Shown here piece by piece: positions 1-8,927 of a DNA stretch of 32,035 bases (positions within the stretch are counted from its first letter, which is position 1; each line of letters begins with the position of its first letter). The notes beneath the pieces are model-generated. The model worked only from the letters and a program-made list of their open reading frames with translations. It was not told the origin of the DNA and did not search any database. The position numbers and the translations under genes were made by a program. The stretch comes from Priapulus caudatus (lineage: Eukaryota; Priapulida; Priapulimorpha; Priapulimorphida; Priapulidae): positions 276,325 to 308,359 of the forward strand of contig NW_014577667.1 of the NCBI RefSeq assembly GCF_000485595.1. The letters are read 5' to 3'.

Positions 1-1407
1 TTTCTAGACGTCCACGAGGCATCTAACTTGCGTGCGTAATGCAACTTATTGCACTCTAGTGCCGAATTTCTGCGGAAAAAAATGCGAAAAAATGCATTTT
101 CTAGAGACGATATAGTGCAACGGTGAACAATTTGCGGAGGCTTACTGTTGTACACCTCCTATAGGCGTATGTACCGACTTGGGGTTCCTGCAGCTACCCT
201 TTATGACAGAAGGCGTGTGTATGTATTTGCATAATGTCTGTGATAAAAGCTGCGAGGTCTGTGATATAGCAAATATTTGCGAGGAGGAAGGTCGAGGAGG
301 AGGGAAGAAGGTGGTAGAGGAGAAGGAGAGGGGAACGTGGGTAGAAGGTGGTGGAGGAGGGGGAGGAGGGGAAAAGGTGGTGGAGGAGGAGGCAGAGAAT
401 TAAGGGAGGAGGTAGCGGAGGGCCAGGTGGTGGAGGAGGCCTGCCTGTATCACTGTTCAACAATGAATAATAAACACAAAGTGAGTAAATGTCCGGGGGG
501 TAATGCATGCGTGTGTGTGAACGTAGGTATGATGTAGTTGCCTATACAATTTCTTCCGTAGTAGGTTTTTAAATCACTCATATATTATTCCCATCCTTTT
601 TTGGCAACTAGTCGTTTGTTTTCACTGGTTAAACGCGCGCGGTCGTGTTAAGTATCGCTGATTACATTCCTTGTAATCGACCCGCAATGTTTATTAGTTA
701 TTGGTGATGCATGCAGCGTCCCGGTATGCCGCGGGGATGCGTGTATGAGCTAGCAATGCCTAGCTGTGACGAAAGTGAAAATAGTTGCTTCATTCTCATG
801 GACCGAAATGGACATTACATACACATTTTTAATTAACGTCTAAAAACGATTCGTAGACACTTTTTATTTTAACACCTGATTTGTCTTTATTTTCGCGACG
901 ACGTCAATATTTCCGTGTATAAATCCGCCCCCCCCCCCATAGCAAACGTGCCCCTCTACATTGCGCATGGGCATGGTCTAGTAGGGCGCATGGCGCATTG
1001 CGCAATGGCAGTGGGATTTGACCTGTATTATCCACGCCTAAGGCAGAGAGGGAATGTTCCCCATAAGGGGGATGTATTGTATGCTACACTGCATCAGTTT
1101 TTGGCTCGGTCTCGCGTAATTTTGCGAGTTAATCCCTAGCGTAAAACTCTGCTCTGTGAACGTTCGCCGGCTCACCACACCAATTGAGACAGAAAACGAC
1201 AAAGGCTCACCGTTGTTATCATAACCTTGTTTTACATGTTAACAAACGTGCCATAATTACGATACACAACATATAAGATATTATATAATAATTGACGAAG
1301 CGGAATTTATACGGAGGAAGATGCTAGTGAGAAGTAGGAAGAGAAAGAGTAGGAACAGGAATAATAGGAAGAGGAAGAGTATAGAAAGAGGAGAGAGCAT
1401 ACCACTG
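1..1407. other. No gene recognised; upstream flank with purine-rich repeats
   Basis: I see no convincing coding region here. Short open stretches at 179-537 are by-products of a GGA-rich repeat, and one at 915-1139 has no recognisable motif. The stretch also holds a run of C near 930-940 and a second purine-rich patch at about 1310-1400. It ends where the inverted-repeat arm of the transposon begins. Confidence 0.6.
277..440. repeat. GGA/GAG-rich purine tract
   Basis: The plus strand is almost entirely G and A, built from imperfect GGA/GAAG units with few T or C interruptions. Homopurine-homopyrimidine tracts of this kind can form triplexes. No function is implied here. Confidence 0.85.
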
Positions 1408-1864
1408 ATAGTATAGGACCTGGCTAAGATATGTATGCACATAATTTAGGAGAGAATATCTCAATTGTTATAGGCTAATATGACCCCAAGGAACAACTTG
1501 GGATGTGTGCCAAAATCTCTATCCGGGGCGAACAGCCCGAAAATGACCACGCCCTTTTAAAAATGACCACGCCCGTTTTCATCAGAAGTGCTACTACCGA
1601 CATAGCTGTATCTTCTAAACCGCTAGAGCTACAGATTTTCTGAGGTGCTCAAAATGTTCAGAATGGCCATTACATGTCTATAGGGGGTCATAGAAGAGTG
1701 TAAAATTTAATATTTCACGAGAAAATGGCTAAAAACTATTATGTCAACCTATTACCATTCAAACAACTAACCACCTACTCACTGGAATTGCCATATATTT
1801 ATAACAGTTGAGGTATCCTCTCCTAAATTATATGCATACATGTCTAAGCCAGGTCCTTTACTAT
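1408..1864. repeat. Left arm: 457-bp MITE-like unit with its own terminal inverted repeats
   Basis: The unit begins at 1408 with a roughly 60-bp segment whose reverse complement, with mismatches, closes the unit at 1804-1864 (AGGACCTGGC at one end, GCCAGGTCCT at the other). The interior from about 1470 to 1803 is inverted and repeated at 7562-7885. A 14-base motif, AAATGACCACGCCC, occurs twice in tandem near 1541-1575 and is mirrored in the right arm. The left arm is therefore both an element-like unit in itself and half of the larger inverted pair. Confidence 0.8.
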
Positions 1865-2436
1865 TTAATATAATTATTGAATTATAAACTAACAATACTG
1901 CTTTTGATTTAAGATCCGGAGAGAGTGAGAGAGTGAGAGAACGACTTAAGCTATTATATTCTTAAACAAATATCTCCACACACAGCAAAACGCAGCGCCG
2001 TTGTGCTGAAAAAAAAATACATTGTGATTTAGCGCATTGTGTCTGAGCGCATTGTGTTCACTCTGGTTCAGTTATCAGAAATTATGCATGTGTTTGTTGT
2101 CCATTTGCTGATGGTGGCGCTAGCAGAAGACTTTATCCGACCAGTGTCACAGAGATAATATCTCACTGAAGTATAGCAAAATGGTAAGACAAGCTTTAAT
2201 TTATTTACATACCTCTTCTATCTGTGGCTTGTGGGGGTTAGAAAAGTAGAAAGGCGCCACGCCACGGTAAAGGGAGGATGCAGTTAAAGGAGACACATTT
2301 TTCAGTTTGCGCATGTTACAGTACACCCCGTACAGTAGTTGTATTATCTACCGCGGATTAGAGGCCAAGAGGGGTCTTTTGTTTGAGGTGAAAAATATTT
2401 GATGGTAGAGCAAACTTTAGTCTTAGCTTTGCCTAG
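1865..2436. other. Internal non-coding leader of the transposon
   Basis: No gene is recognised. The stretch separates the left arm from the open frame of the transposon gene. It contains GAGAGTGA-type repeats near 1918-1940 and a repeated GCGCATTGTG motif at about 2033-2060. A promoter or a first non-coding exon could lie here, because the long frame that follows has no early ATG, but I see no diagnostic signal. Confidence 0.4.
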
Positions 2437-5400
2437 CAACCTAATAGTATAATTAATTGTATTGGTGATAGCCCATGTCGATCGAAAATTTTATTTTATG
2501 GTCAGGATGCGGTACCTCTCACGACTCCTTGTGCTACACCTAAGCCGATCAAGCCTATCAATCTCGAGGAGTGCATCCTATGCCAGAAGAAAAAGCGATC
2601 TGAGTACCTCTCTAGTGGTGAAATCGGCAGGGGTTATATTGTTTCGCTTGCCAAACAAACAGAGAGTAATGACACTCGAGCTGCTAGGGTTCTTCGACTG
2701 ACAGTGCAAGAGCAGGGTATCATAAAATACCACACATCATCTTGCTACAGGATTTTTCAAAGAGATATGGCTAAGACTGACAGCATAACCCAACCATTAG
2801 AACAATCAGAACCATCTCAGCAGGTGCCTAGTAATGATAAATCTGAGCGACACAGCAAGAGATTTAAGTCCAGTGTAACTACAAATGTCTGTATCATTTG
2901 TGGTGCAGACCGTAAAACATTTAAACAGAAGAAAATACATACATTGTTCAGAATCTGTGAAAAGCCGATGGCCCAAAAACTACTAAATGCGGCCATTTTG
3001 TTCAAGGACCACGTGTACACTGAAACAGCGGCAATGTGCGAGATAGATGATGTTTTTGCGGCTGATATCCGATATCACGACCAATGTTGTAAAGGCTATT
3101 TCAATAAATATCACGCTAAAATTGAGGAAATACTGAAAAACCTAGAAATGGAGGATTCGGTAACAGCCGGAGACGAATCCTTTAAGGCTAGATTTTTAGC
3201 CTTTGGGCTTGACTTTAGTCGGTCAGCGCACAGTCTGACTTCCATCAGAGACAGGCTAAATGACGGTTCAGCTGGAATAGTGTCAAACAGAGCTGTAAAG
3301 CAGCTAATCATCGAGCTGTATGGAGACGCCATCTGCTTTACATACCCAAGTAACAAACGAATATCCCAGATGGTACTTTGTACTAACAGTTCCCCAGAGG
3401 CCTTGGTAGAGTCCCTGCGAGTTTCACCTGTCCAACAGGTTGCAACTCAGCTGGCGCAGGAGCTGAAAGAATACAGGTTTGGACTGCAGATGAGCTTCTG
3501 TGAGCCCCAAGACCTCCAACTGTCCATGGACATATTCATTAAGAACCCACCACCAAGATGGGAGGAGTTTTGCTCCTATATGTTCAAGGGGAAAACAACC
3601 TCTCAGCTGAAGACTAATGTAGTCTTTCAAATTCTGAACTACATCCTGACTGATGGCAAGGAACCAACACCTTTCCATATTATGGTGGCTCAAGGAGTGC
3701 ACAGTCTGACACGATCAAAAGAGCTAGTGACCGCTCTTAACCATCACGGAATATGTGTCAGCTACAATACAGTCAAGAGGATTGATGTGGACCTTGCTGA
3801 ACGGATCATCACTACAGCAGGTGACAACAGAGTACCTCTTCCTGCTGTCCTTGAGGCAACAAGCCCACTAAATGGGGCATTGGACAACTTTGACCGCAAT
3901 GAAAGCACCCTGGCAGGAACAGGCTCCACACATGATACCATCCTTGTTCTCTTCCAAAATGTTTCAATTAATCTGGAGAAACCATCAGAGAAGAGTGAGA
4001 TCTCTGCAAGGCCCCTTGCCACTCAGAGCCGGACCACAGTAAAGCTTAGGTCGAAAGTCAGTTGCCAACAGCTCATTAGGATGGGGGCAGTGAAGGAGCT
4101 CGAGGGGATACCCACCAACTACAAAGTATCAGAGACCTTCTCCAATTCTACTACACTGGACCTGCTAGCCCCAGCAGAATCCTCTACCTCAGCAACAGGG
4201 TCCACCACTCTAGAATCTGATGTGATACACGCTTCCACGGCCACAGACCCCTCACCCTTGACAACAGGCCCCATCGCCATGGAAGCAGAGCCCACTCCCA
4301 ACACAATGAGCTCTACTATTGCAGCCGCAGAAGTCTCGGATATGTCAACAGACCCTTCTCCCACAACAACTAACAGCTCCGCCACAGCAACAGACTTCAC
4401 TGAGTCCACCAAGTCAATAAATTCGGACCATTTTCTGTGGATAGTCAATCGCTTCTCCAAAAGAGCGACGCATGAGAGTGACTATACCCCAGGATTTACA
4501 GCTGTGAGAAGTGCAATCGTGAATTGCAACTTTCATCCTACCACCACGATTCTAACCCCCATCCTTCCCTATCCAGCTACAACATACGATGCAATCCTGA
4601 CCACGATGATTAACTTTCAGGATGCGCTGAAACAGAAGGGTGATACCTACGGTGGGTTGTGGGCCGACGAAGGTGTATACCGTATTGCCAAGGAAATCCA
4701 GCTCATAAAACCAGACCAGTTTAACAACATATTCCTTGGTCTAGGTGGGTTTCATATGGAGAAGATTGTGTTGGCCTGTCTTGGTACATACCTGGAACCC
4801 TTTGGAATCTTTGCTGTTCTAGTTGAGACAGAATGCTATGGTACTGATGTCATCAATACCGTGATCTCCGGCTCCCACTATTCCAGGGCCCGCACTGCCC
4901 ATTCAATGATAGATGAGGTCCTCACATCTATGATGTTGGAAGCATTCTTCTCCAAATACCCTGGGAGACGAACAGAACTAGAGTCACTGCAGATCAACTG
5001 TCAGTCGAGAGCTCATGGAAAAGAAGAATGGAACACGACAAAGAAGCGCGCTGACACCGTCCAAGCAGCCTTTCAACTCTACCTTAAGGAAAGGGCATCG
5101 CTGTCCCAGTCCTTTGATTACTGGAATACATACGTTTCCGACCTGTTCCCAATAGTCAGGGATCTGACCAATTCTCTGCGCTCTGGAGACTGGATTCTCT
5201 ACCTCAGTGCTATAGAGAGGGCAACTTCACTGTTCTTCTTTTTTGGGAGAACAAACTACTGTCGATGGACACCATTATTCCTGCAGGATTGCTATCAACT
5301 GAAGGAGAAGTTCCCACTCCTCTACAATTGCTACATGAACGGTGGATTTGTCGTGAACACCACCAGGAAAGGTAGTGGAGTGCCCTTTGACCAGGCGCTA

Positions 5401-5499
5401 GAGCAGCGCTACAACCGCCCTGCCAAAGTGAGTGGGGGGGATAATTGGGGTCACCAGGAAAAAGGAAGCAGCTGCTCTGTTGGGAATCATCAAGCATAA
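2437..5499 (+). CDS. N-terminal and central segment of the transposon protein
   Basis: This is the first uninterrupted frame segment, about 1,020 codons. It carries the two Cys/His clusters typical of DNA- or RNA-binding fingers in transposon proteins, then a long region with conserved-looking blocks (ALDNFDRNE at about 3877, LWADEG at about 4657, LGLGGFHMEKI at about 4729, SGSHYSRARTAHSM at about 4870). I do not recognise the fold of the central region. The spaced acidic residues would be compatible with an RNase H-like transposase core, but that is speculation. The segment is read correctly up to the seven-G run at 5434-5440, after which the natural continuation is in another frame. Confidence 0.7.
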   Translation, partial: QPNSIINCIGDSPCRSKILFYGQDAVPLTTPCATPKPIKPINLEECILCQKKKRSEYLSSGEIGRGYIVSLAKQTESNDTRAARVLRLTVQEQGIIKYHTSSCYRIFQRDMAKTDSITQPLEQSEPSQQVPSNDKSERHSKRFKSSVTTNVCIICGADRKTFKQKKIHTLFRICEKPMAQKLLNAAILFKDHVYTETAAMCEIDDVFAADIRYHDQCCKGYFNKYHAKIEEILKNLEMEDSVTAGDESFKARFLAFGLDFSRSAHSLTSIRDRLNDGSAGIVSNRAVKQLIIELYGDAICFTYPSNKRISQMVLCTNSSPEALVESLRVSPVQQVATQLAQELKEYRFGLQMSFCEPQDLQLSMDIFIKNPPPRWEEFCSYMFKGKTTSQLKTNVVFQILNYILTDGKEPTPFHIMVAQGVHSLTRSKELVTALNHHGICVSYNTVKRIDVDLAERIITTAGDNRVPLPAVLEATSPLNGALDNFDRNESTLAGTGSTHDTILVLFQNVSINLEKPSEKSEISARPLATQSRTTVKLRSKVSCQQLIRMGAVKELEGIPTNYKVSETFSNSTTLDLLAPAESSTSATGSTTLESDVIHASTATDPSPLTTGPIAMEAEPTPNTMSSTIAAAEVSDMSTDPSPTTTNSSATATDFTESTKSINSDHFLWIVNRFSKRATHESDYTPGFTAVRSAIVNCNFHPTTTILTPILPYPATTYDAILTTMINFQDALKQKGDTYGGLWADEGVYRIAKEIQLIKPDQFNNIFLGLGGFHMEKIVLACLGTYLEPFGIFAVLVETECYGTDVINTVISGSHYSRARTAHSMIDEVLTSMMLEAFFSKYPGRRTELESLQINCQSRAHGKEEWNTTKKRADTVQAAFQLYLKERASLSQSFDYWNTYVSDLFPIVRDLTNSLRSGDWILYLSAIERATSLFFFFGRTNYCRWTPLFLQDCYQLKEKFPLLYNCYMNGGFVVNTTRKGSGVPFDQALEQRYNRPAKVSGGDNWGHQEKGSSCSVGNHQA

Positions 5500-6832
5500 A
5501 AAAGACCAGTACGTTGACCTCCTGAAGATGAAGGATGATGTCGAAGGAGAACTCTCACTTCACCACGAGTTCAACCCGAGTAATGCAACTAAGATAGTTG
5601 GGATGGTGCAAGACATAAAGGAGTATCTCCTGAAAGTATGCAGCCCTCTACAAGACCAAGTAGCTCTGAAGAATGTTCTCACTGGAGAAATTGTGACCGA
5701 CGTAAACGTAGACAAGTTGTTGCGCTGTATCAAGGAGGACAGTGCTGCATGTGCTAAATTTATCGATGATTGACTCAGAAATAAGTTGATATCGATACAC
5801 TCAACTATTAGCAAAATCAAGTTCAGGTCCTCTAAGAGTAAGACCAGCTTGAATTTGGCTCCCAAAGCAGACATCAAAGATGAGACAATCAAAGCTCTCA
5901 TGTTTATTGAGTATGGGTGTCACAGGGGGTTCACTGTTGAAGAACTACTCCAGCATGAGATCACCAGCTCTGCGTTCTTCTTGGTTGACAAAGATGGTTA
6001 CTTGAGGAAGAGTGCCAAATCACAACTAGGGACTGAGCTGCTGAAGTTGTGCCCACTGATAGATAAAAAAGGGCCAGAAACCTCCCCACACACCCACGCC
6101 ATCGTTATCGACTTCATGGCCTTGGTGAGAAAGGTCCCCTTAAAGAAGCTTGATCCGCCCGTGAAGACATTCCATGACTTTGCTATTGCCTTGACATCTA
6201 TGGTCACCAAAGCTGGGCACAACTGTGATGAGATCCACATCGTTTTCGACGCTTACAGAGAGGACAGCATCAAGAATGGAGAGAGGGAGAGAAGAGGAAA
6301 GTCAAAAGAAATGGTTGTCCTTGATGTAATATCACCGAACCAAAATGTGCCAGTGGTATTAGAGAACTTTTGGTCGTCTTCCATCAGCAAAACTGCTTTC
6401 CAGGCATTCTATGCTGAGTGGCTCACCACCAATTACCAAGGGACCAAACGTCTATACCTTGGTATATCACCACAGGCATGGATGGTGTCAGCTGGGTGTG
6501 CATCTCCATTCCCTCGGCTCAACTGCACACATGAGGAAGCTGATGACAGGATGATGTTCCATGTGCAGGACATTCTAAGTCACCGGTCAGGAGCTACATC
6601 TATGATGGTGTCATCAGGTGACACAGACGTCTTTGTGTGCCTGTTATACCACATCACAGTCAATTGGAGAGATCTTGGCCTCCAAGACATGTCTCATCCG
6701 CAACTCAGGAGTGAAAAGATCAACATTACCACTCCACGATATCTGCATAGCACTGGGAGACGAGCTCACAAAGTGTCTCCCAGCACTCCATGCGCTGACT
6801 GGGTGCGATACAACCAGCAAGATATCAACTAA
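5432..6832 (+). CDS. Middle segment of the transposon protein, with most of the FEN-like motifs
   Basis: This frame continues the protein after the seven-G run (GGIIGVTRKKEA onward). A TGA at 5771 interrupts it; the frame is otherwise open until 6832. A CGA-to-TGA change at a CpG is one simple origin of that stop. The second half carries four of the five acidic motifs of the nuclease-like domain: VIDFMAL, IVFDAYRED, EEADDRM and SGDTDVFV. Around 6722-6740 the meaningful frame moves again, so the last roughly 30 codons of this segment are out of register. Confidence 0.7.
6090..6825 (+). other. FEN/XPG-like PIN-fold nuclease domain inside the transposon gene
   Basis: Acidic motifs occur in the order and approximate context of the flap-endonuclease family: IDFMALV (Asp near 6110), VFDAYR (near 6245), EEADDR (near 6534), GDTDV (near 6617) and LTGCDTTSK (near 6794). 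In FEN1-type enzymes the corresponding residues bind two metal ions: a first Asp, the VFDG Asp, the EAEA pair, the DxD pair and the GxDY Asp. The last motif is one frame away because of the break near 6722-6740. The domain suggests cleavage of structured or flapped DNA during transposition. Family assignment is from motif order only. Confidence 0.65.
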
Positions 6833-7346
6833 ACTTGCAGCCCTCAACGCAGTCCACAAACCGGGAAATTCCTCTCTGATCCTGAATTTCGACTGTCGAC
6901 AGCTAACAGAAAGCGCAATACAAATTGCTGAGACATTCTTGGTCAAATGTCTCAAACCATCAACAGACCTGAAGACATTTGACGACCTGTGTTTCGCTGC
7001 ATTTGATAGCAATGCCTTCAAGATGGACTTTTAGAGAACCACTTGCATCTCAGCTAATGCAAGGAAATATATCCATAGAGCCTATCACCAGCAGCAGTTG
7101 TGGATCCAAGCCCCATTTAGAGATGCCACTATGAGTATGAGTGCCGAGTGTTATGGTTTTGTAAGAATGGGCAGTTTATTAGTCCCTGAAATTGTGATCT
7201 CAAAACCCGAAGGCCTGCCAGATCCTTGCACGTGCGGCAAGTGTGCTCGCAAGAATGGGTGTCCCTGCAGGGTAGCTGGGATCAAGTGTTGCAAGTACTG
7301 CAAATGCAAGGGAGGTGATTGTTGTAAAAACCCTATCACTGAATAA
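6618..7346 (+). CDS. C-terminal segment: last nuclease motif and Cys-rich tail
   Basis: From about 6735 this frame carries the continuation LPLHDICIALGDEL and then HALTGCDTTSK, the last acidic motif of the nuclease-like domain. A TAG at 7032 interrupts the frame. After it come SANARKYIHRAYHQQ and a Cys-rich tail (CTCGKCARKNGCPC, then KCCKYCKCKGGDCC) that probably binds zinc. The stop TAA at 7344-7346 lies within an AATAAA hexamer. Confidence 0.7.
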
Positions 7347-7348
7347 AC
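7343..7348 (+). terminator. AATAAA polyadenylation signal overlapping the stop codon
   Basis: The hexamer AATAAA begins at 7343, and its TAA is the stop codon of the transposon protein. It is a plausible 3' end signal for the element's transcript, leaving only a very short 3' untranslated region. A chance occurrence is possible. Confidence 0.4.
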
Positions 7349-7561
7349 ACTGCTCATCATCCTCATACGTGAACTCTTGCGTTACTCTTCGTGTTCCTAA
7401 CCCTGGTTTACGTGACACATAAACAGTACGGGTACTAATGTGGTGTTAAAAGTTGTATTGTTGGCTGTTGGGCAATTTCCCTGCTGATCTTTGAAACATT
7501 TAAGCTCTCTATAGAAGACACAAATGTTCTAACTCTGATCTAAGCCCGGAAAGTTTAAGTT

Positions 7562-7949
7562 AATAAATATATGGCAATTCCAGTATGTAGGTAGTTAGTT
7601 GTTTGTGTGGTAATAAGTTGACCTTAGCCATTTCCTCGTGAAATATCAAGTTTTACACTCTTCTATGACCCCCCTATAGACATGTAATGGCCATTCTGAA
7701 CATTTTGAGCACCTCAGAAAATATGTAGCTTCAACGGTTTAGAAGATACAGCTATGTCGGTAGTAGCACTTCTGATGAAAAAGGGCGTGGTCATTTTTAA
7801 AAGGGCGTGGTCATTTTCGGGCTGTTCGCCCCGGATAGAGATTTTGGCACACATCCCAAGTTGTTCCTTGGGGTCATATTAGCCTATAACAATTGAGATA
7901 TTCTCTCCTAAATTATGTGCATACATATCTTAGCCAGGTCCTCTACTAT
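7562..7949. repeat. Right arm: inverted copy of the left arm
   Basis: Read on the minus strand from 7949, this stretch follows the left arm from 1408 to about 1800 with scattered mismatches. It includes the AGGACCTGGC terminus, the CCGGGGCGAACAGCC block and the doubled AAATGACCACGCCC motif. It lacks the inner roughly 60-bp terminal repeat that closes the left unit, so the pair is asymmetric. Confidence 0.85.
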
Positions 7950-8599
7950 GATAGATTTGAGAAGATATGACTCTTAATTTTTAAAGATAATTAAAATATT
8001 GTTCAATTATAAACTTTGGAATAGACATTCATCCCTCCAAACTACTCATGCATATACGTTCTCTACAGTGCATATAGAATAGATCAATAGATACCATCTA
8101 AGAGATGCGGTTCCAACGTATTATGACTGTAGACAATGTATTTTACGGTGCATACACCTTTCTATTTCAGCTGATACAATCAATTGCCACATTCTGGAAA
8201 CTCGTCGGTCCTGTAGTCTCATAAGAGACCGTTGCCTCATCCACGGTGCTCCTTGCCACCGTATACTGATTAAACACGCGAGACCGTAATCAGATGCATT
8301 CCATTCTTTTTAGGGTTTCCATAGGTACGAGTTCCTATTCGCGCAGGTATTTAATTAAGATGTTGTTACATAAGTTTGCAAGTATATTTTTGTACGAGCG
8401 CGTCACCACCACGCAGCAGCCGCCCCGCGTCACCCGAGCAGACTCAGATCATATGCATTCCCTCGCTCTTCGTGTACACCGCAACGCTGTCAACACGTCC
8501 GCGCCACATCGCGAGGCATCCTCGACCATTCGCAACGTCCCTCACAGTTCCGCCCGCACACCTGCCGAAAAAACCCGTAGCCGACCACAGTGCGCAGCT
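7950..8599. other. Region upstream of the guanylyl cyclase start
   Basis: No separate gene is recognised. The stretch must hold the promoter or 5' untranslated region of the cyclase gene unless an upstream exon lies elsewhere. The cyclase frame stays open upstream to 8294 with in-frame ATG codons. That extension is basic, lacks a signal peptide at its start and shows no family similarity, so I treat it as probably untranslated. A TATTTAA sequence occurs near 8348. Confidence 0.4.
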
Positions 8600-8927
8600 A
8601 TGTCGTCGTCGGCGGCCTGCTACGTCGTAGTGGCCGCCATTTTTAGCTGTAGGCAAATCTACCTGGCGTCGGCGAACGTCACCCTGACGGTGGCCGTGAT
8701 GCTAGGAAGTAACGACAGCTCGACCTACTTCGGTTTCGCTGGCCTGATGCCGGCGATTGATCTCGCGCTAGAGAGAAAACATTTTTACCTCGCACCTAAC
8801 ATCAACCTGCGCGTTGTGAAGCAAGACTTGGAGAAATTCAGATACGACCAGGCCAGTTGCTCCGCCAACGCAGCAGGGGCAGCTGCGGCGCATCAGTACT
8901 ACACGCAGGATATAGCTGCCATATTCG
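8600..8927 (+). CDS. Cyclase exon 1: signal peptide and start of ligand-binding domain
   Basis: The chosen ATG at 8600 is followed by a hydrophobic stretch ([11 protein letters not shown]) that fits a signal peptide, then [13 protein letters not shown], a typical first strand of ANF-receptor domains. The exon ends in phase 1 at a GTAAGG donor (ATATTCG|GTAAGG). The exon has two Cys in the mature part, one before the predicted first disulfide region. Confidence 0.85.

Larger units (their letters stand above)
2437..7346 (+). pseudogene. Transposon protein with Cys/His fingers, FEN-like nuclease domain and Cys-rich tail (broken)
   Basis: About 1,600 codons run over three reading-frame segments. 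In order they hold: a Cys/His cluster (CILC at 2572, then HTSSCY near 2728); a second cluster (CIICG near 2890, HDQCC near 3078); a Thr/Ser-rich linker near 4150-4400; a central region with DNFD (3883), WADEG (about 4660) and LGGFHMEK (about 4735); a nuclease-like domain (about 6090-6825); and a tail with more than ten Cys (7226-7327). Breaks are a frame change at a run of seven G (5434-5440), a TGA at 5771, a frame change near 6722-6740 and a TAG at 7032. The frame is open from 2437, just after a TAG, but its first in-frame ATG is not until 2768 and lies inside conserved sequence, so the true start was probably on an upstream exon. Single-base breaks at a homopolymer could also be assembly errors. 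Mobility function is inferred from the flanking inverted arms. Confidence 0.8.
1408..7949 (+). mobile_element. DNA-transposon-like element with long inverted arms and a FEN-like nuclease gene
   Basis: Two arms of roughly 390-460 bp lie in inverted orientation at 1408-1864 and 7562-7949, and enclose one large gene on the plus strand. The outermost bases match as terminal inverted repeats: 1408 onward reads ATAGTATAGGACCTGGC, and the reverse complement from 7949 reads ATAGTAGAGGACCTGGC. TGATA-like bases occur close to both ends, but a flush target-site duplication is not clear. The gene, about 4.9 kb, is decayed. The gene architecture resembles uncharacterised transposon-associated proteins that I remember from other invertebrate and fish genomes, but I cannot assign a named superfamily. 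The alternative reading is two separate short inverted-repeat elements that happen to flank the gene. Confidence 0.75.

Noticed and set aside
179-537. Open frames on both strands in the GGA-rich tract
   Set aside because: They consist of Gly/Glu/Arg or Pro/Ser/Leu runs created by the simple repeat, with no start context or domain.
2462-2701. Short plus-strand frame before the transposon gene
   Set aside because: The transposon frame itself is open through this stretch from 2437 and carries the CILC finger; the other frame has no motif.
8294-8599. Upstream in-frame extension of cyclase exon 1
   Set aside because: The frame is open with ATG at 8294, but the signal peptide follows the ATG at 8600, and the extension has no family similarity. 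A longer N-terminus is not excluded.
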